From contig NC_060906.1 in assembly GCF_014805685.1 (NCBI RefSeq), positions 18,174,164 to 18,238,163 of the forward strand: a stretch of DNA of 64,000 bases, in the 5' to 3' direction. Position 1 is the stretch's first letter. Each line of letters begins with the position of its first letter. This stretch comes from Silurus meridionalis (lineage: Eukaryota; Chordata; Actinopteri; Siluriformes; Siluridae). Positions 33,081 through 45,607 of the stretch are shown one piece after another. The notes beneath the pieces were generated by a model that worked only from the letters and a program-made list of their open reading frames with translations, was not told the origin of the DNA and searched no databases. The translations under genes and the position numbers were made by a program.

Positions 33081-33800
33081 TAAATATAATGGGTATAAAT
33101 CAATAAAAACTCTTTTAGTAACAATAGAGTAACCAAATATGCAGTCACTGTACATTTCTGACTGTGAACTTTGTAAAACAAATAAAATTGTATCTTAATC
33201 ACATGACATTTAGCTAAAGTAAACGAATAAAGGAATAAATCTTGTTGGTTGTAAATTTCTTTTTTGTTTTTGGTAAATTTTCTAACATTCACAAACACAC
33301 ACACTAGTTAGTTTGTTTTTATGGTATTACTGAAATGCCAAGACTCCAAAAATGCCCTTTACACTTTTTTTATTTGTATTACTTAATTCTGATTGATTAA
33401 CAGATGCTAACTTTTTTTAGTTAAATCACATCTAAAGTAGTTCCAGAACTAGACCACATGACAAGTTCCAGATCACATTTACAAGTTAAAAAAATGAATG
33501 TTAATGAAAGAACTGGAAAGCCTACAGTCCCCCGGAGCAGTCAGATGATACAACATACAAAAATGCTGGCATTTATTTTCAAATAACTAAATATAGCTGT
33601 TGAAAATATTACAAAAAAATAATAATTTACTTTTGTGACCTTTGTGTTTTCTGTCTTTCGTTTTTCCATTTATATTTCAAGAGAAAACGAGTAAAAGAAT
33701 AAACGGGGAAAAAAATCCATCTTTTTCTTTATGTCTCTCCAATAACTGTATATTTTTATCTGACAAATCTTGCAAAACTTTCTTTTACATTTAGATAAAA
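33081..33800. other. AT-rich sequence, nothing recognised
   Basis: No feature that I can support. Confidence 0.5.
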
Positions 33801-33804
33801 GTGC

Positions 33805-33945
33805 TTTATACTTGTCACATCTACTTTACAGCAGAGTGAAATTCTTTCTTTGCATATCTAAACAATGTTACAAACTGGGGGTCAGCCATGATCACACACC
33901 CCTGAAGCACAGAGGGTTAAGGGCCCTAAGTGTGCAGCATTAAAA
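33805..33945 (-). repeat. SINE, family 2 (tail part)
   Basis: ACTTGTCACATCTACTTTAC, AGCAGAGTGAAATTCTTTCT and GCACAGAGGGTTAAGGGCC match the tails of the copies at 50025-50235 and 43185-43416. Confidence 0.7.
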
Positions 33946-34054
33946 TAATGGAGCTTGAGCTATTGACCAATTTTGGTATCTGTGGTATAGGAAGAATAAC
34001 TTGCTGAGAATGTATAGAATTACACATATGTGGAGGACTCGACTTTCAAAAGAA

Positions 34055-34190
34055 ACTTACAACTGAGCAGTTAAAGATTAAGGGTCTTGCTTAAGGGCCC
34101 AAAAGTGGAAGCTGGGGGATGCTGGGATTTAAACTTGTGACCTTCCAATCTAGTGGCCAAAGCTTTATTCACTGATCTAATGCTTCCCCA
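34055..34190 (-). repeat. SINE, family 2 (head part)
   Basis: ACAACTGAGCAGTTAAAGAT, AAGGGTCTTGCTTAAGGGCC and GATTTAAACTTGTGACCTTC. Separated from the previous piece by about 110 bp of other sequence. Confidence 0.65.
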
Positions 34191-34429
34191 ATAAAATGCA
34201 CAGAATGGCCATGACATGTTAATTTTCTAATAATTCATCAGCCCATTAAACATGCCTTGCATATTTTTAATATAAAAAAAATTTGTGCTAAAATACAGCA
34301 TCTGTGTATATAAAATAATTTATCACCAGCTGTATTTTTCTCCATTTAATAAAAACATTACCACACATTTAGTTATTTTCTGCTATAAGCTCTAAGCACA
34401 ACCAGAAAGAAATAAAGGTAATTACTGAA

Positions 34430-34850
34430 ATGTATTGTATACTGTATTGTATTTAAAGTACTTTTTAAAATCTGTAATTTTACCTTTACTTAAGTATGTT
34501 TTCTTTGACATATTGTACTTAACTACATTTTAAATCACATCTGTTACTGAGTAAAAAACAACAAAATAAAAATAATGCAAGGGGGAAAAAATCATGCTCT
34601 GGAATCTACAGCACTGAATTATGGGTGGAGAACAAACACACTAAACTCACAAGAAAGAAAGATGAAGACAGACAAGACAGATGCCAGTGATGCAGACCCA
34701 GCTGAAAGCGAAAAGCCTTCGAATCGTAAGTTGTTCAATGCGTGCACTTACTGTCTGAATTATAAATCTGCATTTGCAATTTCTTTCATTATAATAAATA
34801 GCAATATAAGGAGATGTTTTATTTGCTGCAAAAGTGCATAACTCAGATTA
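34430..34850 (+). mobile_element. hAT-like 5' end with possible first exon
   Basis: ATTTTACCTTTACTTAAGTA and CTGTTACTGAGTAAAAA are hAT-type subterminal motifs. Next comes a frame (34575-34841) with MKTDKTDASDADPAESEKPSN directly followed by GTAAGTTG, a good splice donor. This looks like the start of a transposase gene whose remainder is missing. Confidence 0.4.
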
Positions 34851-35500
34851 GAATGTAGTTTTTTTTGTTGTTATTGTGCATTAATTTGTAAAAGTGTTCC
34901 ATTAAAAACTAGTTTAAGATTTATATCTGCTAGTTTATATCTGCTAATTATTTTCTGTGATCAGCTGTAAGCAAAATCAGAAAGAAAGAAGAAATAAAGT
35001 AAAGGTTAAATATTCTGACAGTGCTATTACTATGGCAATATGTCATTTAAATTCCTTGTCCTTTATTATACAATTTTTATTTAATCATTTTCCATCCCAT
35101 GAGAGAAAAACAAGAATATGACCTTGACATTACAACTTTACTTGCACCTAAAGTTGTTTTTAACTACCATTTTTTTGGAAGGCAGTAGAAACATTAGTAC
35201 CCCAGTTAAGAAGCCTCATGCGAACATGTTCAACACACTAACAGACAGTTTAACCAGAGGCCCTGTAAATGTGAGGCGTTGCATCAACATGCCACCTAAT
35301 ATATTTTACAGTGTAATTCATTCTGCTTCAGGGACACGAGTATAAATATATGCTCTCTGACAGGTTAATATATCGAACAACCTGCTTTGGACAAGCCCTC
35401 TGTTTACTCAGGAACACTCAGGAATGACATGTAATCTTTTATTCCCGCTGATTTTTATATGATTTAATGTGAGCATCATTCCATCATAGCACAAAGTTAG
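34851..35500. other. AT-rich sequence, nothing recognised
   Basis: A 75-codon frame (35118-35345) is unassignable. Confidence 0.4.
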
Positions 35501-35502
35501 TT

Positions 35503-36664
35503 AGATTTTTAAGAATAAGGAGATGTGCAGACCTGCAGTAACTACAGAGGAATAAATGTGATCAGTCACACCATGAAGTTATGGGAAAGAGTAGTGGAAG
35601 CCAGGCTGAGAGAAGAGGTGACCATCTGTAAGCAACAGTATGGTTGCATGCTAAGAAAGAGAACTACGGGCACATTATTTGCTTTGAGAATGTTGATGGA
35701 GAAGTATAGAGAAGGTCTGAAGGAGTTGCATTGTGTGTTTGTGAATTTAGAGAAAGCGTACGACAGGGTGCCGAGAGGGGAGTTGTGGTATTGTATGAGG
35801 AATCAGGTGTGTCAGAGAAGTATGTGAGGGTGGTGCAGGACATGTATGAGGACAGTGTGATAGCAGTGAAGTTTGCAGTGGAAACAGACTGGTTCTGTCT
35901 GGTGGAGGTTGAACAGCATCAAGGTTCGGCTCTGAGCCCTTTCCTGTTTGCTGATGGACAGGTTGACGGACGGGGTCAGACAGGAGTCTCCAGGAGTAAG
36001 ACAGAGTACATATGTGTGAATGAGAGGGAGGGCAGTGGAGTGGTGCGGTTGCAGGGAGAAGAGGTGGAGAAGGTGGAGAAGTTCAGGTACCTGGGGTCAA
36101 TAGTGCAAAATAATGGAGAGTGTGTTAGAGAAGTGAAGAAAAGAGTGCAGGCAGGGTGGAGTGGATGGAGAAGAGTGATTGCAGGAGTGATTTGTGATAG
36201 AAGAGTATCTGCAAGAGTGACAGGGAACGTTTATAGGACTGTGGTGAGACCTGCAAAGTTGTATGGTTCAGAGACAGTGGCATTGAGTAAAAGACAGGAG
36301 GTGGAGCTGGAGGTAGCAGAGCTGAAGATGTTGAGGTTTTCGTTGAGAGTGACGAGGATGGACAGGATTAGAAACAAGTTTATTAGAGGGACAGCACATG
36401 TAGGACATTTTGAAGACAAAGTGAGAGACGCCAAATTTAGATGGTTTGGACATGTGCAGAGGAGGGACATGGGGTATATCAGTAGGAGAATGCTGAGAAT
36501 AGAGCCACCAGCAAGGAGGAAAAGAACACGGCCAAGGAGGAGGTTTATAGACATGGTGAGAGAAGACATGCAGTTAGTTGGTTTAAAAGAGATGGATCTA
36601 GAGGACAGAGTAGTATGGAGACGGATGATCCGCTGTGGCGACCCCTAATAAAGAAAAAAAAAAA
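35503..36664 (+). mobile_element. RTE-type LINE, 5'-truncated, copy 2
   Basis: Same family and orientation as copy 1. It begins deeper in the RT region (matching copy 1 from about 7166) and ends in CGACCCCTAATAAAG plus a poly-A run, so the GGGAGCAGCCG part of the 3' tail is lost. A 6-bp AGATTT on each side is a possible target duplication but is weak. Confidence 0.88.
35525..36648 (+). pseudogene. LINE reverse transcriptase C-terminal half lacking FADD
   Basis: Frame 35525-35827 reads SNYRGINVISHTM to AYDRVPRGELWYC. A one-base loss after MRN then shifts to the long frame 35731-36648 (GVSEKYVRVVQDMYED ... RMIRCGDP). Between SALSPFLFA and SRSKTEYICVNERE about 115 bp are missing compared with copy 1, removing the FADD catalytic motif. 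The 305-codon frame is open but cannot encode an active enzyme. The intact C-terminal stretch includes RWFGHVQRRD. Confidence 0.88.
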
Positions 36665-36736
36665 GATTTGACACATTAAAAGGGTGTATGTTGGGTCTAT
36701 TTCTGGCTATACACCATGATTGCTCTCACATGTACT

Positions 36737-36738
<2 letters not shown>

Positions 36739-36781
<43 letters not shown>
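36739..36781. repeat. (AC)n microsatellite
   Basis: About 21 AC units. Confidence 0.97.
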
Positions 36782-36784
<3 letters not shown>

Positions 36785-38529
36785 CTCTAGCTGTTCTACT
36801 AAAACAGGAAGCTTCTAATTAGGACAACAGGACACAACATTGCCAGATTGCTAGTGTAAAAGTGCCACTCACTCCTCATTTGATGTGTCTCTTTTACTTT
36901 CTCTCTACCTGCGAGTGTGTGTTTCATCCTGTCGTATTTAAGCTTGCCTCGCATTCCCAGAGGGGAAAGGTGAGAGTGCTAAAACAGCAGGAGGGAGCAG
37001 GTGTAAGAGAAATCAAACATGTACATACATGTACATACATGTTACATACAAAAAATGTACCTATATTTACAAAAAAAGTAAAAAAAAAATTACATCAATT
37101 ACATTTCTAAACACAATGTTTTTTTTTTTTTTTTATGTTAATGAGTCATTTCTAGATTTTTGGCACACGAAGTGAGATTCCTATTGTAAACACACAGTTC
37201 GCTCTGCCCACCCACCACAATGTTGAACACATTTAATAATCATTGCAAATTTAAATTCAAGTATGTAAAACATACTGTATATTATATTCAGCAGAAAATC
37301 TTAAATAATTTCAATGGGCGAGGGCGACGATGGGGCAACTAGTCGCCCCTAGGCGAGCGGCTAGTTTGTCGATGGCTAAAAAAACATGCTGTACACACGC
37401 GTTCCAGTCACCAAAATAGGCTTGACCATGTTGTTTTGTACAAACTGATTTTGTCAAGTGTTCGAATTAATTTAGTTCATTACATTTTCTATTGATGCCA
37501 ATTTTTGTTGGCAGACAAATTTCTCAACATTTTCAGCAGATCTGATTCCACATGAATAAAAGTGAGACTGCATCTTTCAAGTTGGAATCAAACAAGAAAA
37601 CCAAGGAAATTATTTTGAATAATGTGAGATAGCAGAAGTGGACAGGGCTTTCCAAAGATGTCAAATAATATTTAAGTGTTTAAGACCCCTGCCGATCATT
37701 CCATATTCATGTTTATTTAAAAAAAAAAGAATTGAGAAGGGACCTGTTCTTTTTTGCCTAATTGTGGGTGATAATTGATTTCCTACATAGCTCCTCTGCT
37801 CGACGTGTAAAGGTTGACTGCTACCTGCACATTTTTTCATCCTGACAGCGACAGAATGTGTGAGGCTTAGGCAGGATTGAAAACAAGAATCAGGCAGAAA
37901 ACAACTCTTCTTTTTTATTTTTGTGTTCTTTAATGTTGCAACGAGATACAACATTCTATTTTAATATCATTTTAGTATAATAACTATAATAAGATGTGAG
38001 TTTAAGGGATTAAATTGTATTAACGGGGCAATTACAATAAAATGGTATAATAAGTTTTCTATCTCGGGAGAATAATCCAGTTAGTGGTGCGTTTCAAAAA
38101 TCCAATCATACGTGATAAAAAAAATCAGCACAGTATACAAAGATTTTAAAGGGGGTTTCTGATAAAAAGTGTTTCAGCAGGTTTCGACGCGAATATAGCT
38201 GGAGAACGAATACAAGCCTTTAAGCACTTGCCAGTGACACGTCATATCCATTAAGTTGCGTTGGGTCTATTTGTCAAATTAGTAGAGCTTTTGCAATAGG
38301 TTTGACTTTAATTCCTTGCTTACTTTATACTGCTTTAATCAAAAAGCAACACACACTTGTAAACCTGCATCGTTTCTGGTAATCACCACTAATGCGCTAT
38401 TGCGTGGATTTTAATTAACACGCTGCTACTGCAGGGAGGCAAACTTGACCTTATTCTCCTCTGACATTACTAGACCACAAGCACTTTTGCGTGCATGCGT
38501 GTGTGTGTTTGTTTGTGAGTGTGTGTGCG

Positions 38530-38569
<40 letters not shown>

Positions 38570-39290
38570 CCCTGTCTCTCTGCTGTAATGAGCTGCAGTG
38601 ACAGGTGACCTTTCTCTGTAGTGAGGCTGGAGGCACAGTGTGATTCACAGAGGCCGCCTCTTCAGGATTTCACAGCAATCCTATTGCAACATTTATTTTC
38701 ACATCCTCAATAAATCTTTCCTCTTTAATGTTCATTAGAGAAACTAGGCTGAGCATGCAGAAAAGTTGATGCTGAGCTCAGTGTTATTCCTCTTCTGGTA
38801 AAAGTTCTAAACACTTTTTTTTGTACCAAATAAGAGAACACTGAATGAGGAGGCATGAGGAGACCGAGTGACAAGAAAGCCAAAGTTGGAGATGTTTTCA
38901 GCAACATATTGTTATGAGTCACAATATAAGCAATGATTCAGAAATAAAACCATGATGCAAGGTGGAGGTACCCAAACTCTGTCCTGGAGTAACCTCTGTT
39001 CTGTATCTTCTGGTGATTTCCCTGCTACACTTCGATACCGACAGGGCTGGTTATGTACAGTATATATGATTCAATAACTCTGGTGCAGAAAACACTAAAA
39101 TGTGCTGGACACCAGGACCAAGGTCGTGAATCTGTGATGTAAAGGTTACATTTTTGAAAAATGTAATGTGTAGTAAAGGAATGGACAAGAAAATACTTCA
39201 CATCAACACTCATTTGGCAAAATTTATGTCTAATTATCACTTATTAGCATGTCAGCCTTTTTTCAGGAAAGTTCTGGAAATGCTTAGGGG
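36782..39290. other. mostly unique sequence, no gene recognised
   Basis: It contains a small GC-rich dyad (37317-37375), a balanced-composition block at about 38090-38460 with GATTTTAATTAACACGCTGC, and a GT array at 38536. No exon was seen. Confidence 0.4.
38536..38568. repeat. (GT)n microsatellite
   Basis: About 16 GT units, preceded by irregular GTGTGTGCGCATG. Confidence 0.95.
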
Positions 39291-39410
39291 TCTTTGTGTA
39301 AAGGCATTGCTCAAGGGCCCAAGTGTGGCAGGTTAGTGATATCGGGCTTGAACCCCTGACTTTCCAATCAGTAACCCAGCACCTTCACCACTGAGCTACC
39401 ACACCCCCTA
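39290..39410 (-). repeat. SINE, family 2 (head)
   Basis: GGGCTTGAACCCCTGACTTT and ACCACTGAGCTACCAC give, on the minus strand, GTGGTAGCTCAGTGGT (A box) and GGGGTTCAAGCCC (B box). It is clearly tRNA-derived. The tail is missing. Confidence 0.85.
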
Positions 39411-41980
39411 CGAGAATGGCAACTACACAGTACCTAAAACATCCATGCTTTTTTAGATATACAGGCCTTTATATTAAATTCATTGCAACACTCCGAACCA
39501 ATGCAGGATAGAAGAATAATATTCAAAGTCCAGCTGCATGGACACAGATCTGGCAGAAACCACAGAACTAGAACAGAAATGCTGTTGCACAAAGCTGGTT
39601 GTGTTTGATGGATTTTTTTTTTTTTCACTGAGCAGGTGGGAGTCAGTCAAGCTGGCGAAGTTCTCTTGAGACCAGAGACCTGAGGGTTTAAGGAGACGCA
39701 GGTGGGACATTTTCCCCATCTCCACCTCCGGCATAAACATAAAGTGCTTTCAGACGTCAGTGTAATAATAATAATGCAGAATTATGCCTCCAGTTTATCA
39801 CCGTGCCATTCCTGCTGTTCTCTAGACTTACTGAATGTTTTTTTAGATTGTACTCTTTGTACTGAAACAAATTTTTTCAGACCTTTCTTTTTAGCCAGAG
39901 TTATTAAATATATAATAATAATTTTTAGTGTATTTAATATTATTATGATCTATTGTCATTTATTTTTTCACAGAAATGCATTGATATTAATCTTATGTTT
40001 ACTCTCTTCTGCCCTAAGATCCACATAGAACTCCAGCTCGTCCCACAATGTAGGCTATCGTCTTCACAGAGATTGAAGGAAAATAAGGCTTGGAATTGTA
40101 TGAATAGGTTAGTGCATAAACGAGGTAAAGTGTGTGTAAGCAGCGAAGCTAAAGATGCAATTTGTAACACTGCATATTAAACAGCCATTTGCATATTTAT
40201 ATTTTTTATAAATATCACTGGAATTTAAAAGTCATAACGTTTTGTTTCCAAAAGATTTTTTTTTTTCAGTGAGAATATATTCCAACCTGAGCTCTTGATA
40301 TGAATATTTTGTGAATACATTACACTGCTGAGTTTTCTAGTGTTAAACAGAGTGCTGGAGAAAAAAAGAGCAGATGAAAGAATCGGACTCCAGGGGCCAA
40401 GATCGGGATTGAGACATTTAGAAAGCGTGATGCGAGAACGGCATAGTTGTGTGTGCACGTGTGTTCGTGCTCATGTGCGCTCGCGCGTGTGTGTGTGCGC
40501 GTGCAGTTGGTGAAATATGATTTCGGCACTCAACAGAATGAGAAAACTCAATCTGTCTGAGGGGCTAAAATGTAATTTCCCCCATAAACACTGCTTCCTC
40601 CGCTTCAATTTTGAAGGTCATTGCATGTTTAAGTGTCTTTTAATGACACTTAAATTACAAGGTATATATTAACAATGTGCCTTTTTTTGTTGTACAATAC
40701 ATTGCTGTATTTTGAAATATTTTGTATCTTTGCTGCAGCCTGTTGGTGACCAGATCAAGTCTGTGAACTTCTGCTGTTGTGTATAATCCCATCTTTGAGT
40801 ACTCTAGACATTTGTATATTTTTCATAACAGATTAGGACTAGCTTTTTGTATTCATTAGTTAAAGCCTACTGCACTGTATATCATAGATTTCTGTCCATC
40901 CAATTAACTGCTGTTGTTGTCAAAAGACTGCCCTGCTCTCTAGCCAGGAACTCTCATTTACAATGCAATATGATCATACAAATATATACATGTAGTACTG
41001 TTTGGCTTTTTTTTCTCTGTAAAATTGATTTCTATACAATTCCATGTGTATTAAAATAAAAACAAGTATTACAAAGTTAATAGACTTTTACAGTATAGAC
41101 TTTATAACAAAGGCCATTTTATATATTCTAGGGTTAAAACTTTGTTTTTTAGATTTTCTTTTGGAGGATCTACATAATTTTTTCTTTAATTATACCTGAA
41201 TCATTACACTATGCCAACAGAACAAATCATAGCACTGTCATCATTGTGTGCCAAAAGTATTTAATCTATTTATTGCAACAATTTACGCACTGCAAGTATA
41301 AAATCACTATACAATCAAGTCACCAGTTTGCATCAAACATAATACTGACTATTGGCTTCCATAATAACAGATCTGTGGATGGTGCAATTAGCAGTCCAAC
41401 AAATCAGAGATGTATCATGTTCACTTTACCATTTTTCCTGTGGTAGTCACATGGTAGCAGTTGCTCCAAACCTGGAAGACTGTCAGTAGATTCAATTTAT
41501 GTGTAAACAGAGCTTTGACTAATTCAGTATGAATTGTAGTTGTAGTATTTCGTTTTAGCTCCACTCAACCCATACCTCTGAATCTGTCCAGCCATCAAAG
41601 TTTTGATAATGAAATGTTGCAATAGTGACATATTTCATAAAAAATCTTATGGTTTTAATTTGCAATAGTGAAATAATAAATAAAAAATCCTATGGTTTTA
41701 ATTTGCATTGGCATTTTAACTGGTGCATTGTAAAAGTAGCAAAAATAAGGGAATTAATTGTCCTTTAAATGTAGAGAATAAACATTGTGAAAGTGGTAAA
41801 CCTGAATTTGTAGCTACTTTGGTGAGGCTGACCATATAGATGAAGTGTGCATGTTGGTTTCACATGCAAATAAAACATAATAATATTAAGCATCAATAAG
41901 CATCATCATCATCATCATCATTACCTACCGCATATATGTACAGTGGCATCATAGTTACTGAAAATTGGATTTACAAATTT
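39411..41980. other. AT-rich unique sequence, nothing recognised
   Basis: A (CAT)n run of about seven units lies near 41901-41921. Open frames are short and unassignable. Confidence 0.45.
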
Positions 41981-41989
41981 GTGAGTATC

Positions 41990-42150
41990 AAACCAGATTT
42001 GGATAACACATGATCTCAGCCTTGCGTCAGGAGCATACCTCCATTGCTTTCCACCTTGAGCAAGGCCCTAAACTCTCAGCTTTGTGGCTGAATTGGATTC
42101 CTCCATACTTGTCATCTGTCTTTGATAAAAGTGTTTCGTAAATGAATAAA
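41990..42150 (+). repeat. SINE tail, family 2, plus orientation
   Basis: CACCTTGAGCAAGGCCCTAA, then CTTTGATAAAAGTGTTTCGT and AAATGAATAAATGTA, form the plus-strand version of the tail (normally GGATAAAAGCGTCTGCTAAATG). Confidence 0.65.
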
Positions 42151-42476
42151 TGTAGCTGTATTCGTTTTTTTTTTCTTTTTTCAACGCAATGTTTTAGTGC
42201 CACTGGGTATTAGAGGCTTCCTCATAACTTCTATTTGATACCAATGAAATAGAATCAACTCGCCCTGAATGGCATCAACAGCTGAAAATAAGCACGCAAA
42301 CACGCTGGAAGCTACAGTACAACATCCATAATCATATCCTGCGTACGTGTGCTTGATCGAAAGCATGCTTTAATGGCGCACACGCTCTTCCCTAAGGCAC
42401 ACCCCTGCTGACTGAAGGACATCCACGTGATTGATGAGACCTATTTATATCGAACATCAGGCAACATCTGACAAGG

Positions 42477-42514
<38 letters not shown>

Positions 42515-43180
42515 ATTCCTCTTGCATTGGCTGAGGCACCAGCTCTGCATCATCTGTTCCTCGTCAGGCTCTGAGCAAGCAATGGATTGATGGAGCTGTA
42601 GTGTGAGGCGGTGTATGTGTTTGAAACTCAACCGACATTCGTTACTCAACTGGTGCCACTCCCTAAGCTCAATCTTCCTTAGATTTATAACGGACCTGAC
42701 ATGTAATGAACGAGAGGACACTTTCATTCCGAACTCTTAATGACAGCCATTAATGTTATTATTCTCTCGTATCAGATTTAATCAAAGGAGGATGAAGAAT
42801 TCACACAGTCATTCTTGTCAGATGAGCTAAATTAAATGATAGTTACCTCACGCTCATAGACTCGCTCTGCATGAGTGTATGCCACCAGTACTGAACTTGC
42901 TTGCTGGGTGGCAGGTATGGCCTTTCTTTCTTAGATTTCTATTACAGAATTAGCATAACAATAGCATATTGCAATAGCATATACGAAAAGGTACGGAGAG
43001 ATGTCTCTGAGCAAACAGGGGTCAACCTTTTCCCTCTTAGCTTGGTGGCGCAATACTGGAATATTTACATTGATGGCATTTGGTGGAAGTCCCTATCTAG
43101 AGTGATGTACAAATATTCTTAAAAGTCTTTATCAATGGATAAATCAACTGCTGTCATTCATGCATGGAGCTAGTCATTAG
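42151..43180. other. unique sequence with CA array; possible conserved block 42690-42810
   Basis: 42690-42810 contains ACTCTTAATGACAGCCATTA and AGATTTAATCAAAGG, homeodomain-like and TCF-like motifs in non-repeat DNA. Conservation cannot be tested here. Confidence 0.3.
42479..42511. repeat. (CA)n microsatellite
   Basis: About 16 CA units. Confidence 0.95.
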
Positions 43181-43184
43181 GTAA

Positions 43185-43416
43185 AGGGGCTTTGTGCGTG
43201 TCACATGTACATTACAGGACAGTGCAATTCTTTCTTTGCAAATTCAACCAATGATAGGAAGCTGGGGTCAGAGTGCAGGGTAAACAATGTTACAGAGGGT
43301 TAAGGGCCTTGCTCAAAGTCCCAAGAGTGGCAGCTTGACGATAGTGGGGCTGGAACCCCAAACCTTTCAAATAGTAACCAAGACCTTAACCTTAACTACT
43401 GAGCTACAACTTTCCT
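43185..43416 (-). repeat. tRNA-derived SINE, family 2, near full length
   Basis: From tail to head on the plus strand: GTGTCACATGTACATTACAG, GACAGTGCAATTCTTTCTTT, GAGGGTTAAGGGCCTTGCTC, GGGGCTGGAACCCC and TTAACTACTGAGCTACAAC. B box and A box are recognisable though mutated. Confidence 0.8.
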
Positions 43417-43549
43417 GGAAACCTGTCCAGCATTTAGATATTTAGACTAATATTGGTACTAATACAGACTGATAAACTGATGTGTCTGTCATCCTCAATC
43501 CCGTGTGTCAACAATTCTCCTCAGATCTTATTCCAGTGACAAATAATAA

Positions 43550-43838
43550 GGTAAATATTGTCAAAGACTGTTTATTGCAATTTGCACACTTACTCAATTG
43601 CAGTTGCTGTTTTGCACGCATTTCAGTACAAAATGCCTCTGTCCTGCATTGTTTGTTTTGTCTTTTGTCTTGCACTGTTTGGCTTGGACAACTTACTTTT
43701 AGTCCTTAGCCCTGTCTGTCCTGTAGCTCTATGTTGTTTATGTAGCACCAGGGTCCTGGAGAAATGTTTCATTTCACTGTAAACTGTGTCATCTATATAT
43801 GGTTGAAATGACAATAAAAGCTTCTTGACTTGTCTTAA
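43550..43838 (+). repeat. 3' end of a LINE/SINE-type retroposon
   Basis: TTTTGTCTTTTGTCTTGCAC, TGTAGCACCAGGGTCCTGGA and ATGACAATAAAAGCTTCTTG followed by ACTTG is a 3' end that I recognise as widespread in fish. The family name is not certain (Rex1-like would be my guess). Confidence 0.6.
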
Positions 43839-45605
43839 ATTCTAGAGTGGCACATGGTGCTGTGGGCAGTTTGGCTCCCTCGCAGATTCAGAGCCACAAG
43901 CACAGGTGTGTAGAGCTTTGTGGAGTTTCACAAGTTCCTTGTATCAGCATGGTTTCCCTCCAGGTTCTCCCTTTTCTCTGACCTTCCAAAAATCACTCCA
44001 GTGGGTGGACTGGTGATACTAAATGGCTCATAACTGTGAATGAAAATTCACATAGTGCTCTGTAAATTGACTTGTTTGGACAGACAGTGTATTCCTGCCT
44101 CATGCATAGTGTTTCCATTTACATTTATAGAATTTTAGAGATTTCAAGACTATCAGTAAATATTTAAGCTGGTTCACTCTGTCACAGATAAGTACCATTA
44201 GTCTATAAAATCTGTTGTGGTGATAATATATTGGAAAAACACATTTTTTTGTTAGTTTTCTGCCAAGATTTAATGTAACACTGCTAGGATAAAAACAGAT
44301 GAATGAATGCAGATGAAAAAAAAAACACTTTACCCTTTTGATTAGACATTATAATGGATGGCAGGAGTTAAGTGCCTAAAGGACATCTTGTTGGCCATTG
44401 AAAAGGACACATTTGTTTTGCTTCTTAAAGCGTAAAAAGCAGACGTTTGCTACAGTTTCCCCCTAGGTCTTGTCCAACACATTTTATCTGCTATTTTGCT
44501 GAGTGACTAAATCCATTTTAACGTTCTTTTTTCTACCTGAGGCTCCTGTGGCTACTTGGCAGGGTTTTTTTTTTTCTTCAGCAAGGTTGTATTGTGTAGA
44601 CTCAGTGCTAAGCCTTTATCAGCCACAGACCACAAGTGCTTATTGGATTATTGACTAGACCCTCCTGCTATTAGGAACTCTGAAAATAGTGACAGACGAT
44701 TCATAATCACAGCATTCTGTAACTTCGGCGAAACTTTAAAGCCGCAGGGAACCGAAATCTATAGTGGCTTTTTTTAATGAGGTTAATGTTTGCCTTGTTG
44801 GCCACAGTATACAGTGCAATGGGTGAATAATTAATGACCTTCCAACACTGACATTTAGATCAGAATTTACTTTACATGTATAAATGTAAAAAGGAAATGC
44901 ATTTTACATTTACCAACCACAACACTTGATATCCCCAAACTGCTTTTACCAAAATAATCCATTCAAGCGTCATAGTCTCTGGTGAGAACACATATCCTGT
45001 TATGACAGCACTATAATTAAAGAGGTTGGCGGATGCAGGGTCGAACGACGATCTTGCTTTTCAATGCTTTCTTTGTTGTGTTTAATTCTGCTTGAGTGCT
45101 GTAGCAGACTGGGAGTTTCAGAGATGGTAATCAAGTATGCAGTTTTATATACTAGAGCACTTTTCACGTTGGTCTTAGTGTATATAGCAAATATAATTAA
45201 AACTCTACCTAGATTTTACACAATATACTGTATACGATTATACTTTGAGTTCTGGTTAGATTTTTCGAACACATGCCAGATAGGAGGTAGAAGTGAAGCA
45301 AAAAGTGTATGCTATGTATTTTCTGTAATTTACAAAATGACAGATTTTTTATTCTGAGTAGACACAAGTAAAAGACTTGTTGCAAGTTGTCTGTATGACT
45401 ATTAATTATAGAGTATTTTAGCAGGTACAAGCTGAAGTAAGTACCATCAATATAACAAGCATTTGCCTGCAGCAGAATTGGCAAATGATCTGTGTATGTT
45501 GCTTCAAATCAATCAGAATAAAGTTATAATGCATCATTACCAATCATGTATTGTACATGCAGAGGCATTGCAGCATTAAAAACAAATGCCAACATAGGGT
45601 ACATA
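43839..45605. other. unique AT-rich sequence, nothing recognised
   Basis: 44600-44780 is more balanced in composition (TCTGTAACTTCGGCGAAACT) but has no open frame of note. Confidence 0.4.
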
Positions 45606-45607
45606 AT

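Noticed and set aside
35731..36648. Functional 305-residue host protein
   Set aside because: It is the C-terminal half of an RTE-type reverse transcriptase, frameshifted at its start and lacking FADD.
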